Shown: piece after piece, positions 1 through 8,535 of the stretch
How the letters are laid out: the number at the start of each line of letters is the position of its first letter
Numbering within the stretch: position 1 is the first letter of the stretch
DNA from: Cereibacter johrii
GTDB lineage: Bacteria; Pseudomonadota; Alphaproteobacteria; Rhodobacterales; Rhodobacteraceae
NCBI RefSeq assembly: GCF_001720585.1
Contig: NZ_MABH01000242.1
Span: 1-42,002 of the forward strand
DNA length: 42,002 bases
Direction: 5' to 3'
Notes under the pieces: model-generated
What the model saw: only the letters and a program-made list of their open reading frames with translations
Told to the model about the DNA's origin: nothing
The model's database searches: none
Made by a program: the position numbers and the translations under genes

Positions 1-68
1 AGTTAAGTGCCGTCGCGCCAATGGTACTGCGTCTCAAGACGTGGGAGAGTAGGTCGCCGCCAGACCTG
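1..68 (+). rRNA. rrf: 5S ribosomal RNA, 3' end (partial)
   Basis: The first ~68 bases match the 3' half of a bacterial 5S rRNA, including the GTAGGTCGCCGCCAG segment just before the terminal helix. The 5' part lies outside the window. It is followed 43 bases later by an initiator tRNA, the usual end of alphaproteobacterial rRNA operons. The exact 3' end is estimated from the terminal helix. Confidence 0.9.
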
Positions 69-110
69 AAAAGAAACGAATATCCCTCAAAACGATCAAA
101 TCAAAACCGA

Positions 111-215
<105 letters not shown>

Positions 216-227
216 GTTCATACAACC

Positions 228-254
228 AAGCCCGTAGCTTCGCTGCGGGCTTTT
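228..254 (+). terminator. rho-independent terminator of the rRNA operon
   Basis: AAGCCCGTAGC (228-238) pairs with GCTGCGGGCTT (242-252) around a 3-base loop, with one G:T pair, and is followed by a short T run. It lies 12 bases after the tRNA CCA and fits the end of the rrn transcript. Confidence 0.85.
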
Positions 255-779
255 GTCGTTGTCCCCAGCCCCTTGCGGCACAACGGCAAAAGCGCCCCCG
301 GTTCCCCGAAAAGCTCGGTCACGTGCCCGGGCGCGGCTGACTGATGATGACAGCCTGGCCGGTGAAGGCCCGGTGCCGAACATGCCCTCGGCGAGCCTCT
401 CCATCAGTCCCCCCTTGCGGTTCAGAGAAGCGTGTACGGAAAGGCGGCGAGCAATCTGCTGTGCTCCTGTCCGCTCAGGAGCCGGTATTGCCGCCGCGAG
501 CCACTCTTGCCGATCTTGGCAGCTAACAAGGCGAGGCCAAAGGAGGCGGACGATGAGGGCCAGCGCGCGCTTGTGGTGTGAGCCGTAGTCGATCATCGGG
601 AAGAGCTTCGATTGCTTCCGACACCTAGCCGCAGCGCCGGCCACTGGCGGGAACGCCCTGTTCGTGGCGTCCAAGAAGTTGCCGGCGACGCCGTTCGGGT
701 CGTAGAACGGAAATGCAGTGCGCCGAGGCGGACTGGTTGAAGAGGCGCGCGCGTATCGACCCAGCGGAATCTGCACAGG
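255..779. other. 525-base stretch without a recognisable gene
   Basis: Open frames exist on both strands, but none has a recognisable domain or a convincing ribosome-binding site. The long minus-strand frame reads through the antisense of the tRNA, a well-known source of false ORFs. Part of that frame (about 400-620) could be the remains of a transposase, given the IS debris to the right, but I cannot assign it to a family. Confidence 0.4.
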
Positions 780-980
780 TTAAGCCGCTAATGCGAATGC
801 CTCAGCGGGGTTTTCATGTCCAACGCCTGATGTGGGCGGCGGTGGCTGTAGAAGATGATCCAGTCGCCGATTGTGCGTGTGGCGTGCTGGATGCTGTTGA
901 AGCGTTAGCGATGGATGCACGGCTCCTTGAGGGTCCGGATGACGCGCTCCACCATGCCGTTATCCGGCATGATGAGGTCG
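780..980 (-). pseudogene. IS3-family transposase OrfB, C-terminal remnant
   Basis: Read leftward from about 976, the translation gives NGMVERVIRTLKE and then FYSHRRPHQALDMKTP. This is the end of an rve-type (DDE integrase core) transposase of the IS3 group, including the final catalytic Glu (NGMVE). The frame is broken twice: an in-frame TAA replaces the expected Gln after 'IHR', and a one-base loss follows 'KTP', after which the expected AEAFALAA ending is readable in the next frame down to TAA at 780-782. Only ~65 of ~280 residues remain, so it is dead. Confidence 0.8.
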
Positions 981-1191
981 GTGCTCGGGGCCCTGGATCT
1001 GCTCTCCTCATGGCATCCGGATCTTGGGGCATCGGGAGCACATGAGTGCGGGCAGACCGAGCTACAACAGTGGGCCGAGAGCCCGTTCCGTTATATGGTC
1101 GCCCCTGCGGCTTGCCCGGATGTGCCGAGAGCACGGATCTGTAAATGCCGCGTGCCCGTCTGCTCCCTCCTAGCAACAGGAGGAGGTCGCA

Positions 1192-2151
1192 ATGCGCATC
1201 ATTGGAATGGACATCCATCGCGTCTTTGCGGAAGCGGTGGTACTGGAAGACGGGGCCATGCGACGCCTTGGGCGCGTCGACATGGCCAGAGACAAGCTGA
1301 TGGCCTTCGCATCGAGCCTGCGTCCGACCGATCACTTGGTGGTCGAGGCGACCGGTATTGCCGCGACCCTCGTTGAGATCCTCGCGCCGAAGGTGGCGCG
1401 GGTTGCGGTAGCCAACCCGCTGCAGGTCCACCTCATCGCGCGGGCAAAGACCAAGACGGACAAGATCGATGCACGTGTCCTGGCGCAGCTCTACGCGGCA
1501 GGATTCCTGCCCGAGGTCTGGAGCCCGGATGCGGAGACCCAGGTACGGCGCAGACAGGTCAGGCGGCGCAATCAGCTGGTGAAGAGTCGCGTGCGCTTGA
1601 AGGCCATCGTGCAGTCCATCCTTCACGCACATCTCGTGCCCCGCTATCCGCATCTGGATCTCTTCGGGATCAAGGGTCGCGCCTGGGTTCTGGCCCAGGA
1701 CGTGCCGACGGATGAGCGCGCAGCGATCGCCAGGCACATCGAGGAGTATGACAGGCAGACCGCGGCGCAGCGGCTGGTCGAGCAGGATATCGCCCGAGCA
1801 GCCATGCCCGATGCGGATGTCAGGCGGCTGATGACGATCCCGGGTGTCGACATGGTTGTGGCGGTCGGGGTCATGGCAGCGATCGGTTGCGTGAGCCGCT
1901 TCGCATCGGCGGATCAGCTATCGGCTTACCTGGGACTGCACCCGAGTGTGCGGCAGTCCGGCGATGGCCCGGCCTATCATGGGCGGATCACCAAGCGCGG
2001 TCGGAGCGATGCGCGTCATCTCCTGGTCGAGGCAGCCTGGCAGGCCGTTCGGAGCCCCGGACCGCTCCGCTCCTTTTACAAGCGGGTCAAGGCGCGCCGG
2101 GGCGCGCATGTAATGTCGAAGGCCTGGCAATACGCAACTTGGACAAGATGA
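1192..2151 (+). CDS. IS110-family transposase (DEDD recombinase), C-terminus altered
   Basis: The 319-aa protein has an N-terminal DEDD_Tnp_IS110 domain with all four acidic residues in place (D7 in GMDIH, E52 in VVEATG, D90 and D93 in TDKID). The C-terminal Transposase_20 domain contains the helix-hairpin segment around IPGV and a PSVRQSG motif whose S256 is the likely catalytic serine. A strong GGAGGAGG lies just before the ATG. IS110 enzymes work with a bridge RNA encoded in the non-coding flank of the element. After ARRGAHV (residue 307) the sequence departs from the family and stops 12 residues later, where ~25 more are expected, so the tail was replaced by a deletion or junction. The catalytic core looks whole, but activity is doubtful because the right end of the element seems lost. 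Confidence 0.85.
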   Translation: MRIIGMDIHRVFAEAVVLEDGAMRRLGRVDMARDKLMAFASSLRPTDHLVVEATGIAATLVEILAPKVARVAVANPLQVHLIARAKTKTDKIDARVLAQLYAAGFLPEVWSPDAETQVRRRQVRRRNQLVKSRVRLKAIVQSILHAHLVPRYPHLDLFGIKGRAWVLAQDVPTDERAAIARHIEEYDRQTAAQRLVEQDIARAAMPDADVRRLMTIPGVDMVVAVGVMAAIGCVSRFASADQLSAYLGLHPSVRQSGDGPAYHGRITKRGRSDARHLLVEAAWQAVRSPGPLRSFYKRVKARRGAHVMSKAWQYATWTR

Positions 2152-2375
2152 AGGGAACCTGGGGGTGGAAGGCGATCACGGCCACGAGGGTGGATGGCTG
2201 TCAGCCTATAGAGGGGTCTCATGCTGGAGGGGGCAGAACCCACGATGCTCGCCCTGATCCGTTGGCATAGTGATGCTATTGCTCTGCGACGCTTCAAGAC
2301 CCGATGAGCGGCGTCGGCTCTTTGGTCATTTGGTTTCCTTGGCGAACCTGAACCGGTTTGCGAAGGAGAACGCTG
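2152..2375. other. non-coding junction between two IS110-type elements
   Basis: This segment lies between the altered end of the first IS110 transposase and the start of the second. No convincing gene is present. It should contain the right end of the first element and/or the left flank of the second, including a possible bridge RNA region. The AAGGAG ribosome-binding site of the second transposase is at its right edge. Confidence 0.4.
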
Positions 2376-2868
2376 ATGACGAAGACGACCTACGTCGGGC
2401 TGGATGTCCACGCCGACACGATCGCCGTAGCCACTGCAGACGAGGGCCGCGACGGAGAAGTCCGGTTTCACGGGGTGATCCCGAACACGGCCGACGCCGT
2501 GCTGCGTCTGACGAAGAGGCTGAAGGCGGCGGATCGAATCCGGCCTTCTGCTACGAAGCGGGCCCCTGCGGCTACGGCCTGCACCGGCTGCTGACGAAGC
2601 TCGGCTTCGAATGCGCCGTCGTGGCGCCCGCGCACATTCCCCGGCGTGCGGGCGACCGGGTCAAGACCAACCGGCGTGATGCCGAGATGCTCGCACGCCT
2701 ATGGCGCGCGGGCGAGCTGACGCCGAGGCGCTGCGCGCGCTTCGCGGCGTCAACACTACCATCCCGGCGACGGTGGTGGCCGAGGTCGGAGACTTCGGGT
2801 GGTTCGAGACGCCCCGGCAGCTGATGGCCTGGCTCGGCCTCGTCCCCAGCGAGCACTCCAGCGGCTCC
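2376..2868 (+). pseudogene. second IS110-family transposase, frameshifted, internally deleted and truncated
   Basis: It starts well (ATG 2376 behind AAGGAG, MTKTTYVGLDVHADT, the first DEDD aspartate). The frame is lost after LTKRLKAA near 2527, and the protein continues in another frame with FCYEAGPCGYGLHRLL and RVKTNRRDAEMLARLW (the DEDD acidic pair). After RAGELT (~2716) a large piece is missing: the sequence jumps to the Transposase_20 domain (ALRALRGV...LMAWLGLVPSEHSSG) and ends abruptly near 2868 at a junction with the IS630 remnant. It differs in sequence from the transposase at 1192, so it is a separate element rather than a repeat of it. Confidence 0.85.
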
Positions 2869-3449
2869 ACTCATGTTGGCCGCTCGGCCCTTCTTCAGCG
2901 GCAGCCGCGGCTGGGTCCGGTCGAGCGGCTGGATCTGAGATTTCTCGTCGACGCAGAGCACAACCGCCCGGTCCGGCGGATCGAGGTAGAGCCCCACGAT
3001 CTCGGTGACCTTCTCCTCGAGCATCGGGTCGTTCGAGACCTTGAACCCCTTCACGATATGCGCCCCACGCTCGAGGGCGATATGCCCACCGCCTCGGACA
3101 TCGTCGCGCGGCTCCAGTGCGTGGCATTGAACGGCGTTTCCTGCACGGTCTTCGCGATCACCCTCAGCCGAACCTCCCTGGGCAGGGGCGGCTCTCCAGA
3201 GGGCCGCGTCTTGTCCCGATTGAGCCCCGGCACGCCTTCGTCATGATACCGCTCCTGCCAGCGCCAGACCGTCTGCTTCGACAGGCCCGTCCGCCGCATG
3301 ATCTCGATGGTGCCCTGACCTTCCGCCGTCGCCAGCACGATCGCGGCACGCCAGCCAAGCTTGCGCGGCGTGTTGCGGTTGCTCAGCAAAGCTTGAAGCT
3401 CGGCGCGGTCGGCGGGGCCAAGGTAAAGGCAGATGTCGGCGCGTCTCAT
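2869..3449 (-). pseudogene. IS630-family transposase, truncated and internally deleted
   Basis: Read leftward from ATG 3449 is an IS630 protein with an N-terminal winged HTH region (GLSKQTVWRWQERYHDEGV, then PLPREVRLRVIAKTVQETP). At about 3057 a short deletion (roughly 28 bases by comparison with the family pattern) removes the expected WAEAGLKPH segment and shifts the frame. The DDE domain then resumes with IVKGFKVSNDP and VVLCVDEKSQIQ (first catalytic Asp) and stops at KGRAAN, where it is fused to the second IS110 remnant. The other two catalytic acids are missing, so the element is dead. Confidence 0.85.
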
Positions 3450-3614
3450 CCGCCGACCATGCTACAGAGCGGCACAGTCCGGAATCCTATGTCAGGTGCA
3501 GAACACTAGTGCCCGACGTTCTGTCCCTCCCATGGTCCAACGGGAGCATTGCAAATTGCGGTATCGGCGTCCTACGTTGGACTTGCCGAACGCCAAAGAG
3601 TTTTGGAGCCACCA

Positions 3615-4055
3615 TTGTCCACCACTGTTCCGAATGAAGAGCTTGCGGCTGCTCTCGCCGAAGTGTCCAGATCGCAACCGCTCCGTTTGATGCTGGGCAG
3701 GATCGAGCGTCTGAACGTTTCGGCCGACGTGAAGGCCCTGCTGCGGGACCTGGCCAGGATCACGCTTCGCGTGGGCGAGGCCGTGGTCTCCATCGGGCGC
3801 AAGATCATCGATTTCGCCTTCGAACTGGTGAAGTCCTATCCCAGCACCACCTTCGGTCTCGCCACCGGGCTGATCGTGGGAACGCTTGTTGCCGGCATTC
3901 CACTGCTCGGGCCGCTGCTCGGCCCCATCCTGACGCCACTTCTCTCTGCCTTCGGTCTGACGCTGGGCGCGCTGGAGGATCTCAAGGATGGGGGAGTCCG
4001 CCGACGCATCGACGCCCTCGAGCGGTCTGTAGCCACGGTGCTGGCGAATGCCTGA
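3615..4055 (+). CDS. small membrane protein, first gene of a GTPase cassette
   Basis: A 146-aa protein if translation starts at TTG 3615, which has GGAG at 3605-3608. A longer start at TTG 3549 is open but has no ribosome-binding site. Residues ~20-75 are helical and charged (amphipathic segments such as ALLRDLARITLRVGEAV). Residues ~78-118 are strongly hydrophobic (GLIVGTLVAGIPLLGPLLGPILTPLL), consistent with one or two membrane passes or a hairpin. The last ~25 residues are charged. I recognise no named family. The stop overlaps the next gene's ATG by 8 bases, so the two are probably translationally coupled, and a structural role beside the two GTPases is likely. Confidence 0.75.
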   Translation: MSTTVPNEELAAALAEVSRSQPLRLMLGRIERLNVSADVKALLRDLARITLRVGEAVVSIGRKIIDFAFELVKSYPSTTFGLATGLIVGTLVAGIPLLGPLLGPILTPLLSAFGLTLGALEDLKDGGVRRRIDALERSVATVLANA

Positions 4056-5973
4056 AATCGCCGCGACGGCTTCTGATCTCGATTTCGAGGGCGTCCACCA
4101 AGTCATTGCCGAGCCGCTCCGCCTGAAGCACAAACTGGCCATCGGGGAAGACGCCTACGCCTCGATGAGAGTGATCAGGAGTGCCTCCGACCTTGCCGTG
4201 GCGGGAGGAAGCGCTGCTGCGGGCGGAGCCATTGCCGCGTCCTCGACGGTGGCCGGCACCTTCTTCGGCGGCGGGCTGCTCCCCGCCCTGGGCCTCGGGA
4301 CGGCAGTGACGCCCGTCGGCTGGGTGGTGGGCGCGGCCATGGTTACGGGTGGCGTCGCTCTCGGTGTCACCCGGCTGTGGCGAACCTACGAGCGCTCACG
4401 GGTGCATGCGATCCCAGCCTTCATCAACACGCCGCTCGACGTGCTGGGGATGAGCCTTTTCGACCTCATGGCGGGGCTCGCGCTGAAGCTCTGCGAGGCC
4501 GGCGACGGCATCGACGAAGAGGAGCGGGCGATTATCCGCGAGATTTTCATCAAGGAGTGGGGCTTCGATCCGCACTATGTCGCGTATGCCCTTCCGGTGG
4601 TCGAGGACGCCGTCGCCGGTCGGACCCTCGAAGACCTCGCCCGCTCCCTGGCGCAGTTTCAGCGCGACAACCCGGATTGCAACGCACAGGCGATGCATGC
4701 CGACCTGATCCTCTTCCTCACCGAGGTGGCCGAGGCGGACGGGCGGATCGACAAGGGCGAGGCGTCGGCCATTGCCCGGGTCGACGCCATCTTCCGCGAC
4801 GCCAACAGGGGCCTCCTGTCGCGCGCGGGCAGCCTGATCTCCGGCTGGACGTTCAGGGGCAGGGCTGTGGCGGGTGATCCCGCCGTAAGCTCCTATCTCA
4901 ACGCCGTGGTGGATCTCGCCCGTTCGGGCGAGAGCGAGAAGCTGATGAAGACGGCAACGGTGCCGGCTTTGACCCTCTGGCTCCTCGGGCGGACGGGTGC
5001 CGGCAAGTCGTCGCTCGTGCAGGCCCTCACGGGGGCGAGCGCTGCCCAGGTCGGCAACGGCTTCACCTCCTGCACGAGAACGGCCGTGGCCTACGACCAT
5101 CCAGTCGAGACGCCTGTGCTGCGGTTTCTCGATACAAGGGGTCTGGCCGAGGTGGGGTACGATCCCGCGGAGGACCTGGCGGCTTGCGAAAAGGGCAGCC
5201 ACGCGATCCTGGCGATCGCACGGCTGGACGATCCGGTTCAGGGAGAACTGGCCGAGGTGCTTGCAACCGTCCGCCGCCGGCGCCCGGAAATCCCGATCCT
5301 CGTGATCCATACCGGCGCCGACCTCGTCGAGGATGCCGAGGCACGGGCAAGGGCACGGGCGACGACACAGGCCCGGCTCGACGCCGCCGTTGGCGAACCT
5401 TTGCCCTCGGTGGAGACAGCCTTGTCCCCGTCCACGCTGCAGGATGCGCCTCCGGCGGACCTGGTCGAGGCGCTGTCGAAGATCCTGCCCGAGACCGCGC
5501 TCATCCTGATGGATGAGGACGCGAAGGATGCGGAGAGCCGGGCGTTCTCCAGGAATAGGGCGATGGTGCTGTGGTTCGCCGCTGCGGCGGCCGCCACGGA
5601 CGCGGCTCCTGTCGTCGGCCTCGTCACCGTGCCGGGTCTGCAAGGAGCGTTGCTGCATCGGCTCGCTGCAGCCTATGGTATCGAATGGAACAAGGCTCGC
5701 ATGGCAGCCTTTGCTGCGGCCCTTGGCACCTCAGTCGTTCTGCGGGCGGGTGTTGAACTCCTGCTCCGGCAGGCAGTGAAGCTGGTGCCAGCCTATGGAC
5801 AGACCGTCGGGGCCGCATCGGCCGCCACGATCAGCTTTTCCACGACGCTTGCCCTCGGCCGGGCTGCCGCCGCATGGCTGCACCATGAGGCGCGAGGCGA
5901 GCCGATGTCGCCCGCGGACCTGCAGCAACGCTACCGCGATGCCTTGGGGAGGGCGATGCTTGCGCGTTCCTGA
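4048..5973 (+). CDS. TerB-like / GTPase / DUF697-like membrane protein
   Basis: A 641-aa multidomain protein. Residues ~50-110 are Gly/Ala-rich and hydrophobic (membrane hairpin). Residues ~140-260 resemble a TerB/DjlA-type domain with paired acidic motifs (GDGIDEEERAII, AEADGRIDKGEAS). Residues ~310-440 are a Ras-like GTPase: P-loop GRTGAGKSS, a Thr-rich switch (SCTRTA) and DTRGL for G3. The G4 position reads HTGAD instead of NKxD. Residues ~505-610 form a hydrophobic region resembling the YcjF/DUF697 module that often follows such GTPases. It overlaps both neighbours, so it is the middle gene of a coupled operon. Its likely place is the inner membrane, in a GTP-driven membrane or stress function. 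A phage-defence or envelope-repair role is possible but not shown. Confidence 0.8.
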   Translation: MPEIAATASDLDFEGVHQVIAEPLRLKHKLAIGEDAYASMRVIRSASDLAVAGGSAAAGGAIAASSTVAGTFFGGGLLPALGLGTAVTPVGWVVGAAMVTGGVALGVTRLWRTYERSRVHAIPAFINTPLDVLGMSLFDLMAGLALKLCEAGDGIDEEERAIIREIFIKEWGFDPHYVAYALPVVEDAVAGRTLEDLARSLAQFQRDNPDCNAQAMHADLILFLTEVAEADGRIDKGEASAIARVDAIFRDANRGLLSRAGSLISGWTFRGRAVAGDPAVSSYLNAVVDLARSGESEKLMKTATVPALTLWLLGRTGAGKSSLVQALTGASAAQVGNGFTSCTRTAVAYDHPVETPVLRFLDTRGLAEVGYDPAEDLAACEKGSHAILAIARLDDPVQGELAEVLATVRRRRPEIPILVIHTGADLVEDAEARARARATTQARLDAAVGEPLPSVETALSPSTLQDAPPADLVEALSKILPETALILMDEDAKDAESRAFSRNRAMVLWFAAAAAATDAAPVVGLVTVPGLQGALLHRLAAAYGIEWNKARMAAFAAALGTSVVLRAGVELLLRQAVKLVPAYGQTVGAASAATISFSTTLALGRAAAAWLHHEARGEPMSPADLQQRYRDALGRAMLARS

Positions 5974-7525
5974 CATTCTGCGCCGTCTGCTGCGTTGGGA
6001 CCGCCTTGGCCTGGTCCTGCTCCTCGTCCTGCCGACGCTCACGACCTCGGCCCTGGGCTTTCTCTGGCTGCGGGAACGCCAGCTGCTTCTGCCATTCCTG
6101 GCCGCCGTGGCCGGGGTCGGCGCGATCTTCGTTGTGGTCCGAAGCCTGGCCCGCCTGATCCTGCGGCCGCGCAAGACCGACGCACCGCCTCCGACCCTGC
6201 CCGAGATCCGGGCCGAGCCGGACTGGACGGCCCAGGAGCGCGCGGCCTTCGATACGGCACGCCGGATGATCCGCAAGGCACCCGCCACGTCCTCTTGGCC
6301 GGATCTTCCCCGGCAGGCTCTGCAGGTGGTCGAGCATGTCGCGGTCACCCTCTCGGACGGGAAACGCTCCGCCCTCGACTTTTCCGTTCCCGAGGCGTTG
6401 CTCCTCGCGGACACGGTCATCATCCGCTACCGCGCCATCCTGCGCAGCCATGTGCCTTTCGTGGATCAGCTCAACGTCGGAACGGCCTTCTGGGCCTACA
6501 GACATCGGAACGTGGCGAAGGCTCTCGGTACCTGGGGCATGCGCGGCTGGAGGATCTACCGCCTTCTCTCCAATCCGCCAGCCGGGATGCTTCAGGAACT
6601 GAGCGGGTTCCTCCACTCCGGCGTTAGCGAGACGCTCTCGGAAAGCTTCCAGCGGGAACTGCGGGAACTTCTGCTCGAAGAAGTGGCCCATGCGGCCGTC
6701 CAGCTCTACTCGGGTCGGATGCGCTTCTCGGATGCCGAGCTGCTGGGAATGGAGTTGGAGACCAGCGGCCGGGATCGAGAGAGCCTTGCCCGGCCCGACG
6801 AGCCGGTGCGTATCCTCGTGGTCGGGCAGATCAGTGCCGGCAAGTCGACGCTGGTCAACGCGATCCTGCGCGAGAACCTGACTGAGACCGATATGGCGCC
6901 GACCACGGATCGCCTGATTGCCTACGATGTCGAGATAGCCGGTGTGCCGTGCCGCCTGCTCGACACGATGGGTCTCGACGGCTCTGCAGGCGTTCGGGAC
7001 CGGGTCGCGGCCGAGATGATGCAGTCCGATCTCGTCCTGTGGGCGGTTCGCGCCGATCGGCCCGCACGGGCGCCGGATGCCGCGCTGATGCAGGCGTTCC
7101 AGACACTGTGCGCCTCGCAGCCCAACCGGCGGTTCGCACGGATCGTCGCCATCGCGACCTTCGCCGACCGCCTTGTTTCCGTCCGGGACGCGCCGGAAGG
7201 CTGGCTGCCACCGACTGACCGCACCCGTCTCTCCGAGGCGATGCACGCGATCTCAAACGAGCTCTCTATCCCTCTTCCGCGTCCGGTCTGCGCCGAGGAG
7301 CCCGAATGGAACGTCGATGTCGTAACGGCGGAGTTGGAGGCAGCCTTGGGTGAGGCCCTGATGACTCAGCGCAATCGGCGCAGGCATCAGGGGGATACAT
7401 CGCGAAGCACCTGGGATGAGCTTGGTCGGGCTTGGCGCGGCGGCTATGGGCTCGCAGCGCAGTTCGGCGGCCGGTTGCGAAAGCGCGCGGTTGGAGAGGA
7501 CATCTCCGGCACCAGGTCATCCTGA
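5960..7525 (+). CDS. dynamin-like membrane GTPase
   Basis: The best start is TTG 5960, six bases after GGGGAGGG. ATG 5939 in the same frame is an alternative. The resulting 521-aa protein overlaps the upstream gene by 14 bases. Two membrane helices lie at ~15-37 and ~42-62, followed by a helical region of ~200 residues. The GTPase domain then starts at ~285 with the dynamin-type P-loop GQISAGKST, followed by TTDRL (switch I) and LLDTMGLDG (G3). G4 reads ATFADR, lacking the usual NKxD but keeping the T-x-A-D spacing seen in the partner gene. The tail is basic. The protein probably sits on the inner membrane and acts together with the two genes before it. Precise function unknown. Confidence 0.8.
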   Translation: MRVPDILRRLLRWDRLGLVLLLVLPTLTTSALGFLWLRERQLLLPFLAAVAGVGAIFVVVRSLARLILRPRKTDAPPPTLPEIRAEPDWTAQERAAFDTARRMIRKAPATSSWPDLPRQALQVVEHVAVTLSDGKRSALDFSVPEALLLADTVIIRYRAILRSHVPFVDQLNVGTAFWAYRHRNVAKALGTWGMRGWRIYRLLSNPPAGMLQELSGFLHSGVSETLSESFQRELRELLLEEVAHAAVQLYSGRMRFSDAELLGMELETSGRDRESLARPDEPVRILVVGQISAGKSTLVNAILRENLTETDMAPTTDRLIAYDVEIAGVPCRLLDTMGLDGSAGVRDRVAAEMMQSDLVLWAVRADRPARAPDAALMQAFQTLCASQPNRRFARIVAIATFADRLVSVRDAPEGWLPPTDRTRLSEAMHAISNELSIPLPRPVCAEEPEWNVDVVTAELEAALGEALMTQRNRRRHQGDTSRSTWDELGRAWRGGYGLAAQFGGRLRKRAVGEDISGTRSS

Positions 7526-7676
7526 CCTGATGCTGCCCGCGAGAACTGCCGCGCGAACGCCCTGCGCTAAGGGCCTCGGCACTTTGCCCCGAGCGATCGC
7601 CCGCCCTCGACGGATGGTACGCCATGACCTTCGGCGCACCGTCGTTGCCTCTTTCGCGGATCCGTCCGGCCGTGCA

Positions 7677-8525
7677 TCAGAACCCGCAGCGGTCGAACAG
7701 TGCCCGGCCCTCTTCCGCAACCTCGCAACCATCGGCAAAAAGCGGACGCCAGCTGGCCACGCCGGCGGCGACGTCGGGATGGGAAACGGCCGAGGAGAAG
7801 GCCTCCACTCCCACCAGGCCCGCGTATCCCGCGTCCTTCAGCCATGCGAACAGGGGCTCGAAGCGGATCGTCCCGGCAGAAAGCCTTCCGCGGTGGTTCT
7901 GGTCGATCTCAAAGTACGCCAGATGCGGGAGCGCGGTGCCGAGGGCGGCGAGCATGTCGTCCTCCTCGATGTTCATGTGGAACGTGTCGAGATGCAGCCC
8001 CACGTTTGGCCTGCCGATTGCCTCGACAAGCCGCACCCCCTCGGCCGCGGTGTTCACGAGATTCGATTCGTATCGATTTACCACCTCCAGCGTCAGCAGC
8101 ATGCCGCTTGCTGCCGCCTCGTCGGCCAAGCGGGCCAGCCCCTCGGCAGAAGCTTCGAACTGGCCGGCCACCGGGGCCTGCGCGGCCTTGCCGAAGGCGC
8201 CGTAGAGAATGCCGCCCATTCGTGGCGCCCCCATGTCTCGCGCCAGCGCCAGAGCCACCCGATGCCGTGCAAGCCCGCGCGCCGCCACCTCGGCATCGGT
8301 GCTGGAGATGTCGGTGTCGGGCCCGAGCGGCGAGGTCGTTAGTGGAACCACGCCTTCGGCGGCGCAAAAGCGGGCGATGCGGGCGGGATCGATCGTCTCG
8401 GGGTCGCGCAGGGGGATCACCAGATGGCCGTAGCCGTGGGCCGCCGCGCGGGCCGCCGCCCGCTCGCCGCCCTCGCTGCTCCAGCGGGGAAGCCATGTGT
8501 AGCTGTGGATGGATCGGCGATTCAT
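7677..8525 (-). CDS. sugar isomerase/epimerase of the D-tagatose 3-epimerase type
   Basis: A 282-aa AP-endonuclease-2-type TIM barrel. Family metal-binding and catalytic landmarks are present: LEVVNRYESNLVNTA (first catalytic Glu, ~residue 153), GLHLDTFHMNIEED (Asp and His metal ligands), and GVEAFS near the C-terminus (second Glu). This pattern is closest to ketose 3-epimerases (D-tagatose, D-allulose) and related erythrulose/hydroxypyruvate isomerases; the exact substrate cannot be read. The start is ATG 8525 with GGAG upstream. It follows a TRAP permease remnant by 10 bases in the same direction, so it was once part of a sugar uptake and catabolism operon whose front end is gone. Confidence 0.8.
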   Translation of the reverse strand: MNRRSIHSYTWLPRWSSEGGERAAARAAAHGYGHLVIPLRDPETIDPARIARFCAAEGVVPLTTSPLGPDTDISSTDAEVAARGLARHRVALALARDMGAPRMGGILYGAFGKAAQAPVAGQFEASAEGLARLADEAAASGMLLTLEVVNRYESNLVNTAAEGVRLVEAIGRPNVGLHLDTFHMNIEEDDMLAALGTALPHLAYFEIDQNHRGRLSAGTIRFEPLFAWLKDAGYAGLVGVEAFSSAVSHPDVAAGVASWRPLFADGCEVAEEGRALFDRCGF

Positions 8526-8535
8526 TACTTCTCCT

